Assembly (NCBI GenBank): GCA_963620595.1
Contig: CAVFAY010000001.1
Coordinates: 124,001 to 188,000 of the forward strand
Direction: 5' to 3'
Source: Butyricicoccus_A sp963620595
GTDB lineage: Bacteria; Bacillota; Clostridia; Oscillospirales; Butyricicoccaceae
Length of the DNA: 64,000 nt
Under the pieces are notes generated by a model. The model worked only from the letters and a program-made list of their open reading frames with translations, was not told the DNA's origin and did no database searches. Within the stretch, counting starts at the first letter, position 1. Each line of letters begins with the position of its first letter. The position numbers and the translations under genes are program-made. Positions 41,957-51,048 of the stretch are shown here, in pieces.

Positions 41957-43279
41957 TTACATCTCCTCCTTTCTTTCTTTCTTCACACCATACCATTTCG
42001 GATTGGTGATGTGGAAATCTGCCATGCGCTGGAGCAGGAACTTTGTTACTGTAATTGCCGTGAACATAGACAGAACAACACCAATGCCCAGCGTGATAGC
42101 AAAGCCCTTAACCGTACCGGTGCCCATAAAGTACAGGACGAATGCGGCAATCAATGTCGTGACGTTAGAGTCCAAAATTGCCGAGAACGCGCGATGGAAA
42201 CCAGCGTCAATGGCGCCGCGAATGGTCTTGCCGTTCTTCAGTTCATCTTTCATACGCTCAAAGATGATGACGTTCGCATCAACTGCCATGCCGATGGACA
42301 AAATAATACCTGCGATGCCCGGGAGAGACAGATTCACGTGTGCTACGGACAGAATGACCAGATCCAGCGCGGTGTAAAATACCAGTGCAATAGATGCCAC
42401 AAAGCCCGGCAGGCGATAAATCAGGATCATAAACAGCATAACGAGCAGGACACCAATGCCGCCTGCCATAACGCTGGTAGACAGTGCCTTTTCGCCCAAC
42501 TGCGGACCTACAGAGCTCATGCTGACCTCTTCCAGAGAGAACGGCAACTGACCAATATTGATCTGCTCCGCCAATGTCTTCGCGGTATCTGCGGTAAAGC
42601 TGCCGGAAATGACACAGCTGTCACCGGTGATGCCGGTCTGTGCATATTCGCTGCTGACAGACGGCTGAGACAGTACTTCATCGTCCATCTTAATGGCAAT
42701 ATAGTTCTTGCCGCTTTCCGCATTAGCTGCAGCTTTTGTGGCCTCTGTCCACTTCTCCTGCGCTTCATCGGTAAATGTTACCTGCACATAGTGTTCACTC
42801 GCCATGCTGGACTGCGAAATCTGACCGTAACCAGAGGTTGCCGACTTGATGCCTGAGCCATCAAGAATGACGTTTCCGTCTGCGTCCTCAAAGGTCAGCT
42901 GTGCTGTCGCACCGAGCACAGATACTGCTTCTTCCGGATTATTGATAGACGGGATGTCAACCGTTACACGGTTGTCACCGACCAGTTCAACGGTTGCCTC
43001 TGTGTATCCCAGAGAATCCAGACGCTTCTGGAGCATCGCCTGTACAGACGCCATATCCGACGACAAATTATCTTTGTTGTAATCGTCTTTTAAAATCGCC
43101 TCAAAGGTAATAGACGAACCACCGACTAAGTCCAAACCGCGCCGTATGCCGTCTTCTTCGTCCATTACGCTTGCAATGGACAGTGGCCCCACATTGAGTC
43201 CAAATGCTGCTGTGCATGAAAGCAGCGCAATCACTGCGAGCACAGCAACAAAGGACAGAATTCTTCTTTTCAAAATCAT
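41957..43279 (-). CDS. secD: Protein translocase subunit SecD
   Basis: The 440-residue protein has an N-terminal membrane segment (ILSFVAVLAVIALLSCTAAF), a periplasmic-type domain with GLDLVGGSSITFEA and five more segments with GMAVDANVIIFERMKDELK. It pairs with SecF. The ATG at 43279 is only three bases after AGGAGG; an in-frame TTG at 43273 would have ideal spacing, so the start may be six bases further on. A consensus promoter lies upstream. Confidence 0.95.
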   Translation of the reverse strand: MILKRRILSFVAVLAVIALLSCTAAFGLNVGPLSIASVMDEEDGIRRGLDLVGGSSITFEAILKDDYNKDNLSSDMASVQAMLQKRLDSLGYTEATVELVGDNRVTVDIPSINNPEEAVSVLGATAQLTFEDADGNVILDGSGIKSATSGYGQISQSSMASEHYVQVTFTDEAQEKWTEATKAAANAESGKNYIAIKMDDEVLSQPSVSSEYAQTGITGDSCVISGSFTADTAKTLAEQINIGQLPFSLEEVSMSSVGPQLGEKALSTSVMAGGIGVLLVMLFMILIYRLPGFVASIALVFYTALDLVILSVAHVNLSLPGIAGIILSIGMAVDANVIIFERMKDELKNGKTIRGAIDAGFHRAFSAILDSNVTTLIAAFVLYFMGTGTVKGFAITLGIGVVLSMFTAITVTKFLLQRMADFHITNPKWYGVKKERKEEM

Positions 43280-43308
43280 TCGCCTCCTAGTTGACAATAA
43301 GCAAATTT

Positions 43309-43337
43309 ATTATAGCTGATTGCGCATCTAAAGTCAA
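43309..43337 (-). promoter_or_regulatory. Promoter of secDF
   Basis: TTGACT (43332-43337), a 17-nt spacer and TATAAT (43309-43314), 30 bp upstream of secD. Confidence 0.85.
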
Positions 43338-43387
43338 TTTTTTCGTATAATTTCACAATAAAAACTCGCACTGCAGTAATGCTTTTC

Positions 43388-45718
43388 TCACTCCACACGT
43401 TTCAATGCCTCATCCATTGGAATATTTTGAATTTTCCGATACTCCAGAGCCGCTACAGCAGCATATGTGATGATGCCGATGACGATCATCTGCATATAAA
43501 TTCTCGTGCGAATGACCATCGGAATCCAGCCTGTCATTTCCGAACGCATAACCACACCAAACAGTGCAGTAAGCCAATTCGTTTCAATCGGCAGACTAAG
43601 AAACAGGAAAATAACGACGACAAGAGATGTTGACAGGATATATAAGCTGCTAATTTCTCGACTGCTATATCCAAGAATTTTTGTCATAGAAATGGCCTGC
43701 GCATTTTTTTCAATTATGATTTTGGACAACAGATAAATTAAAATCACAAAAACAGCAATGCCGAAACCGTCCACCAAATACATCATACTTCCCATAGAGA
43801 CATCCAACTGTCTGGATACCTTGGTCAAGGCATCAATATCAATAACGGAAGAAATATATTTGTCCGGTATATCCGTGATTGGCGTGTCAGATAAATAGCC
43901 GCTGAAATATGCACTGTCATAATCCAGCATGGCATTTAAATCTTCCTGATTCATAAATACACACAAGGCACCCTGATAGGAAGAAACATCCGAGACGGAA
44001 AGTGTATAGCGCGTGTCTTTATACGGCTCTTTGAGTGTGATTGTATCTCCTACCTGTAACCCGTATTTATCTGCGTAAAGAGAAGAAATTGCCACACTTC
44101 CGTCAGTATGCTTCCAATGCACGTACTGACTGTTTGGCTGGATACCATACATGGTAATGTCTTCACTGTTGTAGCCGGTATCTACGGTCTTCAGCGTGTA
44201 CGCTGTGAATTTCTCTGCCTGTTCATTATCCGTCTGCACATCAAGCTGGAACAGCAGCATAGATGCCATCGTTCCAATCGATGGATCATCATCCATCGCG
44301 TCATATGGCATTTTCAGAACATACTGATACTGACACAGCATGTTGTGCTCCAAATTCTCTTGATACACGTCCAACACATCCGGAAGAGCCAAACCAAACA
44401 TCAGCAACAAATTGGCAAACAAAATACCGATAAACAAAATCAGATAATTTCCGATGTTTTGGGAAATAATGCGCAAGCGAAACCGATGGAAAAACGGAAG
44501 CTTCTTTGGCAGCCACAACGGCTTTTTCTGCTGTTTTCTCCGCAGGTCTCTGCGCAAAAATTTAAGCGGAGACAGGGTTAACTTGCGCCGCAGAATCAAC
44601 CAAGTCAAAATCACCATCATGCATACAGGAACGATGGTTGTAAGCACAAATGCCTCTCCATTCCAGATCGTCACATAGGTCGGCAGACTATAGCTTCCAT
44701 AATACATTCCTGCACAATAATCCTTCATGAACGAATAACCGATGATATTGCCCAGCAGAGCACTCACCACAGTGACGATCATCGGCATTGTCATATAATG
44801 CCGGATTAGCTCCTGTTTGGTGTATCCGGATGCCCGCAATGTGCCAATGACAGCGGCTTCCTTGGCAATGGTGTCACTGATAATCAGGCAAAAAACAAAC
44901 GCCATAATGGCAATAACTATATACAGCAGCATAATCATCATGCCGCGGTCACTGCCCATATCATTTCCTGCAAAGACAATTGCCTGATTGGTATAACGCG
45001 GAATAAACTCATCCAGAGAAACTTCTCCGCTCAGAAATTCCAAGAAATCCTCTGCACGTGTATGTTCTTCCGTCTCATCGGCGGGTGTCTGCTGGTATGT
45101 CCAGGCATAGCAAAAGGTTCTATCTTCCGCCGAAACGGCAGCAAAGGCATCCTGCGTCACAATGGCAACACCAAATTTTGTCGCGTCAAACATGGTATCG
45201 CTGTTGTTCTCAAACAAGCAGCTGTAATCGGATAATGCCAGCAAACCGGTAATTGTCCAAGTCTGATTGTCACTCGTCAGCGTATCTCCGACAGAAAGTG
45301 TATTGTTATCGGCATACATGCGATCAATGGCAATTTCATTGGAGCGCTTCGGCATTTCGCCTTCCATCAAACATTCCAAATTGACTTGTCCTCGTTTGGG
45401 AAATATACGCAACTTACTGCCATTGGTCAACTGTTTCTGTGTGTAAAATAAATCGTACAGCGTGACACCCTGTGCTTCTATGTCGCGGATTTGTGTTTGG
45501 TTGAGTTGTCTCTGTACGGTAAAATTGCCGTCTTCCACATGATAGGTTTCAAAGCTGTCATGATACGCCTGCAACATACTGCCGTCGGCAACCAAAAAGC
45601 CGGAAACAAATCCAATGCTCGCTGTCATCAGCAGAAAAATAACCAGATATTTGCCGATTTCCTGCTTAAAATCACGCCAATATCGTTTTCTCAGAGGATT
45701 TTTCATGTGCTTCACCAT
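43388..45718 (-). CDS. ABC transporter permease (FtsX/MacB superfamily)
   Basis: The 776-residue membrane protein begins with KRYWRDFKQEIGKYLVIFLL and has a first membrane segment at about residues 20-45, a large extracellular domain, a block of three segments (about 255-385) and a second FtsX block at the C-terminus. That is the duplicated FtsX layout of peptide or lipid exporters in Firmicutes, similar to those in bacteriocin or antibiotic resistance. With the adjacent ATPase it forms an exporter. Substrate unknown; no two-component system is adjacent. The start is not firmly fixed; an ATG at 45706 is an alternative. Confidence 0.88.
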   Translation of the reverse strand: MVKHMKNPLRKRYWRDFKQEIGKYLVIFLLMTASIGFVSGFLVADGSMLQAYHDSFETYHVEDGNFTVQRQLNQTQIRDIEAQGVTLYDLFYTQKQLTNGSKLRIFPKRGQVNLECLMEGEMPKRSNEIAIDRMYADNNTLSVGDTLTSDNQTWTITGLLALSDYSCLFENNSDTMFDATKFGVAIVTQDAFAAVSAEDRTFCYAWTYQQTPADETEEHTRAEDFLEFLSGEVSLDEFIPRYTNQAIVFAGNDMGSDRGMMIMLLYIVIAIMAFVFCLIISDTIAKEAAVIGTLRASGYTKQELIRHYMTMPMIVTVVSALLGNIIGYSFMKDYCAGMYYGSYSLPTYVTIWNGEAFVLTTIVPVCMMVILTWLILRRKLTLSPLKFLRRDLRRKQQKKPLWLPKKLPFFHRFRLRIISQNIGNYLILFIGILFANLLLMFGLALPDVLDVYQENLEHNMLCQYQYVLKMPYDAMDDDPSIGTMASMLLFQLDVQTDNEQAEKFTAYTLKTVDTGYNSEDITMYGIQPNSQYVHWKHTDGSVAISSLYADKYGLQVGDTITLKEPYKDTRYTLSVSDVSSYQGALCVFMNQEDLNAMLDYDSAYFSGYLSDTPITDIPDKYISSVIDIDALTKVSRQLDVSMGSMMYLVDGFGIAVFVILIYLLSKIIIEKNAQAISMTKILGYSSREISSLYILSTSLVVVIFLFLSLPIETNWLTALFGVVMRSEMTGWIPMVIRTRIYMQMIVIGIITYAAVAALEYRKIQNIPMDEALKRVE

Positions 45719-46410
45719 TCCAGTCTCTCTGCCGGAACACGGGATGTATTGGTATAGCTTTTTACAATCATACCATCGCGCAGGCGGATCACGCGGTCGG
45801 CCATATCCTTGATGGCATCATTATGTGTCACCATAATAACCGTATTGCCGTATTTCTGATTGACGGTTTCAATGAGCTTGAGAATCTCTTTGGATGTGTG
45901 ATAATCCAGCGCGCCGGTCGGTTCATCGCATAATAACAGATCTGGATTTTTTACTACAGCTCGTCCAATTGCCGTGCGCTGCTGCTGACCGCCAGACAAT
46001 TGATTCGGCAGCTTGTTTCGATGCTCATACAGCCCTAACGTATGCAGCAATTCCTCCACATCCAACGGATGTGCTGACAAATAGGCACCGACTTCGATAT
46101 TTTCCTGTACTGTCAAATTAGGAATCAAATTGTACATCTGAAAAATGTATCCCAGATGATTTCTGCGATATAAAGTTAGTGCTTTCTCATTCATATCTGC
46201 CAATTTTGTCTCACGAATGCAAATATCTCCGCTGTCCGCCTCGTCAATGCCGCCAATAATATTCAGCAGCGTCGATTTACCGGAGCCAGACGCACCCAAA
46301 AGCACACAAAATTCCCCTTTTTCAATCGCAAGGTCGATTCCTTTTAGCACTTCTACGCGGTTTTCTCCTTCTCCGAAAGATTTCCGAATATGATGGATTT
46401 CCAAAAACAT
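45712..46410 (-). CDS. ABC transporter ATP-binding protein (MacB/LolD-type)
   Basis: The 232-residue ATPase has Walker A GASGSGKS near residue 40, the signature LSGGQQQRTAIGRA, Walker B LLLCDEPTGALD and the switch His in VMVTHND. The family is MacB/LolD/YvrO-like. It overlaps the permease gene by seven bases, so the pair forms one exporter. A consensus promoter lies upstream. Confidence 0.93.
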   Translation of the reverse strand: MFLEIHHIRKSFGEGENRVEVLKGIDLAIEKGEFCVLLGASGSGKSTLLNIIGGIDEADSGDICIRETKLADMNEKALTLYRRNHLGYIFQMYNLIPNLTVQENIEVGAYLSAHPLDVEELLHTLGLYEHRNKLPNQLSGGQQQRTAIGRAVVKNPDLLLCDEPTGALDYHTSKEILKLIETVNQKYGNTVIMVTHNDAIKDMADRVIRLRDGMIVKSYTNTSRVPAERLEW

Positions 46411-46450
46411 ATGTCATTCTCCACTTTCCAACAGTTAGCAATCTCTAATC

Positions 46451-46479
46451 AGTATATGCTTATTGCCAGAACAAGTCAA
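46451..46479 (-). promoter_or_regulatory. Promoter of the ABC exporter genes
   Basis: TTGACT (46474-46479), a 17-nt spacer and TATACT (46451-46456), about 40 bp upstream of the ATPase gene. Confidence 0.8.
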
Positions 46480-46503
46480 GATGTCATTTTATACGAATTG
46501 CAC

Positions 46504-46538
46504 GAAAAAAGCCCGCAGAACACAATGTTCTGCGGGCT
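46504..46538 (-). terminator. Terminator of purB
   Basis: A perfect 13-bp stem (46510-46522 with 46526-46538) with a 3-nt loop is followed on the minus strand by six T. Confidence 0.95.
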
Positions 46539-46560
46539 AAGATATTCTATTGAATAGAAA

Positions 46561-47997
46561 TTACAGATTGATCTCTACCTTGATGTTGTCATCAGCCAAA
46601 TACTTTTCAATGCGCGGCATAACATCATTCTTGATGAAATCCTCTACCTGCTGTGGTGCACGGCCAATATATGCCTTCGGATCCATCTCTGCCAGAATTT
46701 CTTCCTTGGTCAAACCGAACATCGGATCAGCAGCGATCAGGTCTACCATGTTGTTGTCCAGCCCCTCTTCCTTCACGCGCTTGCCGGCCGTGATAGAGTG
46801 CTCACGAATGCGCTCATGCAGCTCCTGACGGTTGCCGCCGCGCTTTACAGCACTCATCATGATGTTTTCGGTTGCCATGAACGGCAGCTCGCTCATCACG
46901 CGCTTTTCGATGGACTTCGGATAAACCACGATGCCCTCAGAGATGTTAATCATGATGTTCAGGATCGCATCAATACCGAGGAATGCTTCCGGAACAGAAA
47001 TACGCTTGTTTGCGGAGTCATCCAGCGTGCGCTCGAACCACTGTGTTGCGGAGGTAATAGCCGGATTGAGTGTATCAATCATGACATAGCGAGCCAGCGA
47101 GCAGATACGTTCCGAACGCATCGGATTGCGCTTATACGGCATCGCAGAGGAACCAATCTGATGTGCTTCAAACGGCTCTTCCAGCTCCTTCAGATGCTGA
47201 AGCAGACGCATATCTGTAGCAAACTTGCTTGCAGACTGTGCAATGCCGCCCAGCGTTGCAACAACCTGTGCATCAATCTTTCTGGAATACGTCTGACCGG
47301 ACACCGGAACAACGCCGTCAAAGCCAAAGTCAGCGGCAATCATCTGCTCCATCTTACGGATCTTTTCATGGTCACCGTCAAACAGTTCCATAAAGCTTGC
47401 CTGTGTACCGGTGGTGCCCTTCGAGCCGAGCATACGCATATTGGCAATACGGAATTCCAGCTCGTCCAGATCCATCAGCAGCTCATTGATCCACAGCGTA
47501 GCACGCTTGCCAACTGTCGTCAGCTGTGCCGGCTGGAAATGCGTGAATCCCAAAGTCGGCATATCCTTGTACTTTGCAGCGAAATCAGCCAAACGATGAA
47601 TTACAGCAACTAACTTCTTGCGAACCAGCTTCATGCCTTCCTGCATCTGAATGATGTCGGTGTTGTCGCCTACGTATGCAGAAGTCGCACCCAGATGGAT
47701 GATACCAGCAGCCTTCGGAGCAACCTTGCCGAAGGTGTATACATGTGCCATAACATCATGGCGGACTTCTTTCTCGCGCTTCTTGGCTACTTCGTAGTCA
47801 ATGTTATTGATGTTGGCTTCCATCTCGTCGATCTGCTCCTGAGTAATCGGCAGACCAAGCTCCTTCTCCGCCTTTGCAAGAGAAACCCACAGACGGCGCC
47901 AGGTGGAAAACTTCATATCCGGAGAGAAGATATACAGCATCTCCGGGCTGGCATAACGGGAACAAAACGGACTTTCGTATACGTTGCTCATACTCAT
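46561..47997 (-). CDS. purB: Adenylosuccinate lyase
   Basis: PurB cleaves SAICAR and adenylosuccinate in purine synthesis. The 478-residue fumarase-superfamily enzyme has the signature QIGSSAMPYKRNPMRSE and the N-terminal RYASPEMLYIFSPDMKFSTW segment. Length fits the longer, clostridial PurB group. The ATG at 47997 follows AAGGAA; a second ATG six bases later is an alternative start. It is a single-gene unit with a strong terminator; a long inverted repeat lies about 100 bp upstream. Confidence 0.96.
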   Translation of the reverse strand: MSMSNVYESPFCSRYASPEMLYIFSPDMKFSTWRRLWVSLAKAEKELGLPITQEQIDEMEANINNIDYEVAKKREKEVRHDVMAHVYTFGKVAPKAAGIIHLGATSAYVGDNTDIIQMQEGMKLVRKKLVAVIHRLADFAAKYKDMPTLGFTHFQPAQLTTVGKRATLWINELLMDLDELEFRIANMRMLGSKGTTGTQASFMELFDGDHEKIRKMEQMIAADFGFDGVVPVSGQTYSRKIDAQVVATLGGIAQSASKFATDMRLLQHLKELEEPFEAHQIGSSAMPYKRNPMRSERICSLARYVMIDTLNPAITSATQWFERTLDDSANKRISVPEAFLGIDAILNIMINISEGIVVYPKSIEKRVMSELPFMATENIMMSAVKRGGNRQELHERIREHSITAGKRVKEEGLDNNMVDLIAADPMFGLTKEEILAEMDPKAYIGRAPQQVEDFIKNDVMPRIEKYLADDNIKVEINL

Positions 47998-48098
47998 TAA
48001 ATTCCTTTCCTGGCGCTGGGTTTTCCCTGCGCCACATACAAAACAGTGTTTCTTCTATTTTAGGCGAAAATCGACCAAAAGGCAAGATACTTTGTATA

Positions 48099-48131
48099 CA
48101 AAATTGTCTGTGTAGATAATAGACAATTTTG
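48099..48131. repeat. Inverted repeat upstream of purB
   Basis: CAAAATTGTCT (48099-48109) and its exact complement (48121-48131) enclose an 11-nt loop. It lies between purB and the Mrr-like gene and could be a purB operator; no regulator is assigned. Confidence 0.55.
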
Positions 48132-48133
48132 GA

Positions 48134-48169
48134 GAAAAAAAGAAGCTATCAGCGTTGACTAATAGCTTC
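48134..48169 (-). terminator. Terminator of the Mrr-like gene
   Basis: GAAGCTAT (48142-48149) pairs with 48162-48169; on the minus strand a run of T follows after the left arm (48134-48141 are A/G-rich on plus). Confidence 0.8.
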
Positions 48170-48176
48170 AAAAAAA

Positions 48177-48971
48177 TCATCTAAAATTTTCCCATAGTTC
48201 TACATTTGTTCGCTTTGCTAATTCTTTCGCATTTGGTGTAAAAGTAGAATTTGTAATTGCTATGGCATATTTACAGTTATAATATAATTTTGCAGCACTT
48301 ACTTCCTGTATAGCTGCAATTCCAACTGAATCAGCATATCGTTTGCACTGAATGCATACCAGTTCTCCTTCTGGATTTTTGGCAATAATATCTGCTCCAT
48401 AATCATTCGTTTTGCTCGTATAATCTACATCCAACCAGCCTTGCTCTAACAATTTATATCCCACATAGTTTTCATACGCTTCTCCAGACATCGTGTCTAC
48501 CATACTTGATAATTGCTTATCAAGCAACTGCTTAGCTAATATTTCTTTTTGTTCGTTCTGTTTTTGTGCTAGTTCTTGTAGATCTGTTTCTTGTTTATTC
48601 TGTGTCTCAGTTGATTGTTGTAAATCTTCTTGCCCATCGTAATAATTTAACCAGCTATTATCTTCTTGCTCATCATAATAATTTAACCAGCTATCATCGG
48701 AAGGAATGTTGTCTTGAACAGTAGTGACTTGCGATTGTTGAGTCCTTTGCTCTCGTGGTTCTTCTAAAGTTTTTTGTTCTTCTTCATGCGCGTTAGCTTC
48801 ATCAGAAGTCTTTGCACTTTTGAGACATAATACAACAATAATAATACATATACCTATTACTAAAGCTGCAAGTATGTATTGAGATACTTCGATAAGTGAA
48901 TATATTGTCCCAATCACCACAAGTACTGCAAGGCATCCACAACACCCTTCATTATTATCTGTCTCTTTCAA
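48177..48971 (-). CDS. Membrane-anchored Mrr-like restriction endonuclease-fold protein
   Basis: The 264-residue protein has one or two hydrophobic segments (CLAVLVVIGTIYSLI and ILAALVIGICIIIVVLCL, residues 13-52), a Gln/Glu-rich linker with a duplicated SWLNYYD unit, and a C-terminal PD-(D/E)XK domain of the Mrr/Mrr_cat type. That domain shows GEAYENYVGYKLLEQG, DYGADIIAK and QCKRYADSVGIAAIQEV, including the catalytic Asp and the Q-x-K. A membrane-tethered nuclease would act on DNA near the membrane, but its target is unknown. The gene is more AT-rich than its neighbours, suggesting horizontal transfer. Confidence 0.85.
   Translation of the reverse strand: MKETDNNEGCCGCLAVLVVIGTIYSLIEVSQYILAALVIGICIIIVVLCLKSAKTSDEANAHEEEQKTLEEPREQRTQQSQVTTVQDNIPSDDSWLNYYDEQEDNSWLNYYDGQEDLQQSTETQNKQETDLQELAQKQNEQKEILAKQLLDKQLSSMVDTMSGEAYENYVGYKLLEQGWLDVDYTSKTNDYGADIIAKNPEGELVCIQCKRYADSVGIAAIQEVSAAKLYYNCKYAIAITNSTFTPNAKELAKRTNVELWENFR
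48623..48694. repeat. 36-bp tandem duplication inside the Mrr-like gene
   Basis: Units 48623-48658 and 48659-48694 are identical at 33 of 36 positions and encode the repeated protein unit SWLNYYD(E/G)QED. The period is a multiple of three, so the frame is kept. Confidence 0.85.
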
Positions 48972-49031
48972 TTTACTTCTCCTTTTTCTATCACATAGTA
49001 TAATTCAGATAAATTTGTTTTTAATATACAC

Positions 49032-49061
49032 TCGTTTTGAGTCTTTGTTAACTCAAAACGA
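49032..49061. repeat. Inverted repeat between the Mrr-like gene and the XRE regulator
   Basis: TCGTTTTGAGT (49032-49042) and its exact complement (49051-49061) enclose an 8-nt loop. It lies in the divergent intergenic region and is a candidate operator for the adjacent XRE protein. Confidence 0.6.
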
Positions 49062-49135
49062 ATTATTTCTAATTCTATTGATCTACGTTATTTATACTGT
49101 ATACATACTATTCAGAAGATAAGAGGGTTCTTTTT

Positions 49136-49462
49136 ATGAGTTTTGGAACTGTTCTCCGCACTCTTTTAGAGGATAGAGATATATCACAGCGACAATTAGC
49201 AGAATATTTAAATATAGCTCCCTCTTCAATTGGCAGCTATGTTCGCGATTTCCGCGAACCTGATTTTAATACACTGATACGTATTGCTGATTTTTTCTCC
49301 GTATCAACAGATGATTTATTAGAGCACACGCAAAGTCTTGCAAATGAAAGAGAACAGCAACAAGCGCAACAAATTCTATCCTCATTATCTGCTGATGATC
49401 GTGCTATTTGGTTGGCGCAAGGTGAGACAATTTTAAAACTCCGACAACAAAGAAAGGCATGA
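49136..49462 (+). CDS. XRE-family helix-turn-helix transcriptional regulator
   Basis: The 108-residue protein has an N-terminal Cro/C1-type HTH (residues about 5-62, including SQRQLAEYLNIAPSSIGSYV and the following RDFREPDFNTLIRIADFF) and a short, Gln-rich C-terminal segment. It probably binds DNA as a dimer. It is divergent from the Mrr-like gene, with an inverted repeat in between, and AT-rich like that gene. Its ligand and targets are unknown. Confidence 0.9.
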   Translation: MSFGTVLRTLLEDRDISQRQLAEYLNIAPSSIGSYVRDFREPDFNTLIRIADFFSVSTDDLLEHTQSLANEREQQQAQQILSSLSADDRAIWLAQGETILKLRQQRKA

Positions 49463-49486
49463 CTCATTGAGCCATGCCTTTTCTGT
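49453..49486 (+). terminator. Terminator of the XRE regulator gene
   Basis: AAAGGCATG (49453-49461) pairs with 49473-49481 and is followed by TTCTGTTTC. The left arm overlaps the stop codon of the gene. Confidence 0.75.
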
Positions 49487-49508
49487 TTCTATCTTATTTA
49501 TTTTTACT

Positions 49509-50705
49509 TCACGCCTCAGCGATGAACTTCTCCAGACGGTCGAGACCCTTATCAATGTTTTCCATCGAAGTTGCATAAGACCAGCGCAGATAGTTCGGTG
49601 CAGCGAAAGAGGTGCACGGAACGGTTGCTACGAGTGCCTTCTCCAAGAACAGAGAAGCAAAATCGCCGTCGTTCTCGATCTTCTTGCCATACATGGTCTT
49701 GCCGACAAAGCTGGACATATCCATCATGACATAGAATGCACCCTGCGGCTTGATGCAGGAAACACCTTCAATCTTGTTCATACGCTCTACCAGATGGTTG
49801 CGGCGCTTCTCGAACTGCTGACGCATTTCCTCAACAGAGGACTGATCGCCTTCCAGAGCTTCCAGAGCTGCCCACTGTGCCATAGTTGCCGGAGCGCCAG
49901 TAGAGTGGCTGACATAGCTGGACATTGCCTTGGCAACTGTCGGATTTGCCAGCGCATAACCGACACGCCAGCCAGTCATTGCGTAGGTCTTGGATACACC
50001 GTTGATAACAATGCACTGCTCCTTCATTGCTGGAGAAACTGATGCAATAGAGGTGTACTCCAGTCCATCATATACGAGCTTGTAGTAAATATCGTCACTC
50101 AGAACATAGATGCCGTGCTTCTCACAGACAGCAGCCAGTGCTTCCAGCTCTTCTCTGGTATATACCATGCCAGTCGGGTTGGACGGGGAGTTGAGCATAA
50201 ACATCTTGGTCTTTTCGGTGATCGCTGCTTCCAGCTCTTCCGCAGTAATCTTGAAATGATGCTCAGCGGTAGCGCGAACTTCTACCGGAATGGCGCCAGC
50301 CATACGAATCATCTCTGCATAGCTCAGCCAGTACGGAGCTGCTACAACGACCTCATCTCCCGGATCGCAGCAAGCCATGATTGCCAGATAAACATTGTGC
50401 TTCGCGCCGGATGCAACAACAACCTGACTCGGCTCGTATTCCAGGCCGAGATCTTCCTTCATGCGGTTGCAAATTGCCTTTCTCAGTTCCATGATGCCGG
50501 CAGCCGGAGTATATCTCGTCTTGTTTGCCTGAATAGCAGCAATACCTGCTTCCTTGATGTTCTCCGGTGTATTGAAGTCCGGCTCGCCTGCGCCGAAGCT
50601 AACAACGTCAATGCCGTCAGCCTTCATCTGCTTTGCCAGTGCGCTGATTGCCAGAGTGGCGGACGGAGCGATTGCAGCTGCAATTTTAGAAATCGGTTTA
50701 ACCAT
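49509..50705 (-). CDS. Pyridoxal phosphate-dependent aminotransferase (aspartate aminotransferase family)
   Basis: The 398-residue fold-type I enzyme has SFGAGEPDFNTPENI, the substrate segment NSPSNPTGMVY, the Schiff-base lysine in NGVSKTYAMTGWRVGYAL, and the family end. It is a class I/II AspB-like transaminase, most likely acting on aspartate. The ATG at 50705 follows AAAGGA, and an earlier in-frame start lacks conservation. A consensus promoter lies about 90 bp upstream. Confidence 0.92.
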   Translation of the reverse strand: MVKPISKIAAAIAPSATLAISALAKQMKADGIDVVSFGAGEPDFNTPENIKEAGIAAIQANKTRYTPAAGIMELRKAICNRMKEDLGLEYEPSQVVVASGAKHNVYLAIMACCDPGDEVVVAAPYWLSYAEMIRMAGAIPVEVRATAEHHFKITAEELEAAITEKTKMFMLNSPSNPTGMVYTREELEALAAVCEKHGIYVLSDDIYYKLVYDGLEYTSIASVSPAMKEQCIVINGVSKTYAMTGWRVGYALANPTVAKAMSSYVSHSTGAPATMAQWAALEALEGDQSSVEEMRQQFEKRRNHLVERMNKIEGVSCIKPQGAFYVMMDMSSFVGKTMYGKKIENDGDFASLFLEKALVATVPCTSFAAPNYLRWSYATSMENIDKGLDRLEKFIAEA

Positions 50706-50797
50706 ACTGTGTTCCTTTCCGGGGCGAATCCCTTTCCGAAGTTCCTCGCCTCTGCGGCTTGAATTCCGCATGTATCTTTTTCACTTAACTATCTGAT

Positions 50798-50826
50798 ATT
50801 ATAGTGATTTCTTACCATTTTTGCAA
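50798..50826 (-). promoter_or_regulatory. Promoter of the aminotransferase gene
   Basis: TTGCAA (50821-50826), a 17-nt spacer and TATAAT (50798-50803), upstream of the aminotransferase ATG. Confidence 0.8.
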
Positions 50827-51019
50827 CTAAAATTGGTATTTATCTTTGATAAAATTGAAAATTTCCATACTTTGAACAAAAACAAATCCATGTTTTCTCA
50901 TATCGTGGCATTTTGCACAAATGAAAGTTTCGAGAATGCAGCTTGCATTTCATTTTCTTGTAAAATTTAGTCAAAATGAATTTTTGCAGTCATACATACT
51001 GCATTTTTACCATGCCATG

Positions 51020-51048
51020 AAAAAAGCAGGGCTGATTTTCAGCCCTGC
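51020..51048 (-). terminator. Terminator of the TSCPD gene
   Basis: GCAGGGCTG (51026-51034) pairs with 51040-51048 around a 5-nt loop and is followed on the minus strand by six T. Confidence 0.93.

Noticed and set aside
49136..49462. XRE protein plus Mrr-like gene as a toxin-antitoxin pair
   Set aside because: The genes are divergent, not overlapping, and neither resembles a known toxin; a small defence or regulatory unit fits better.
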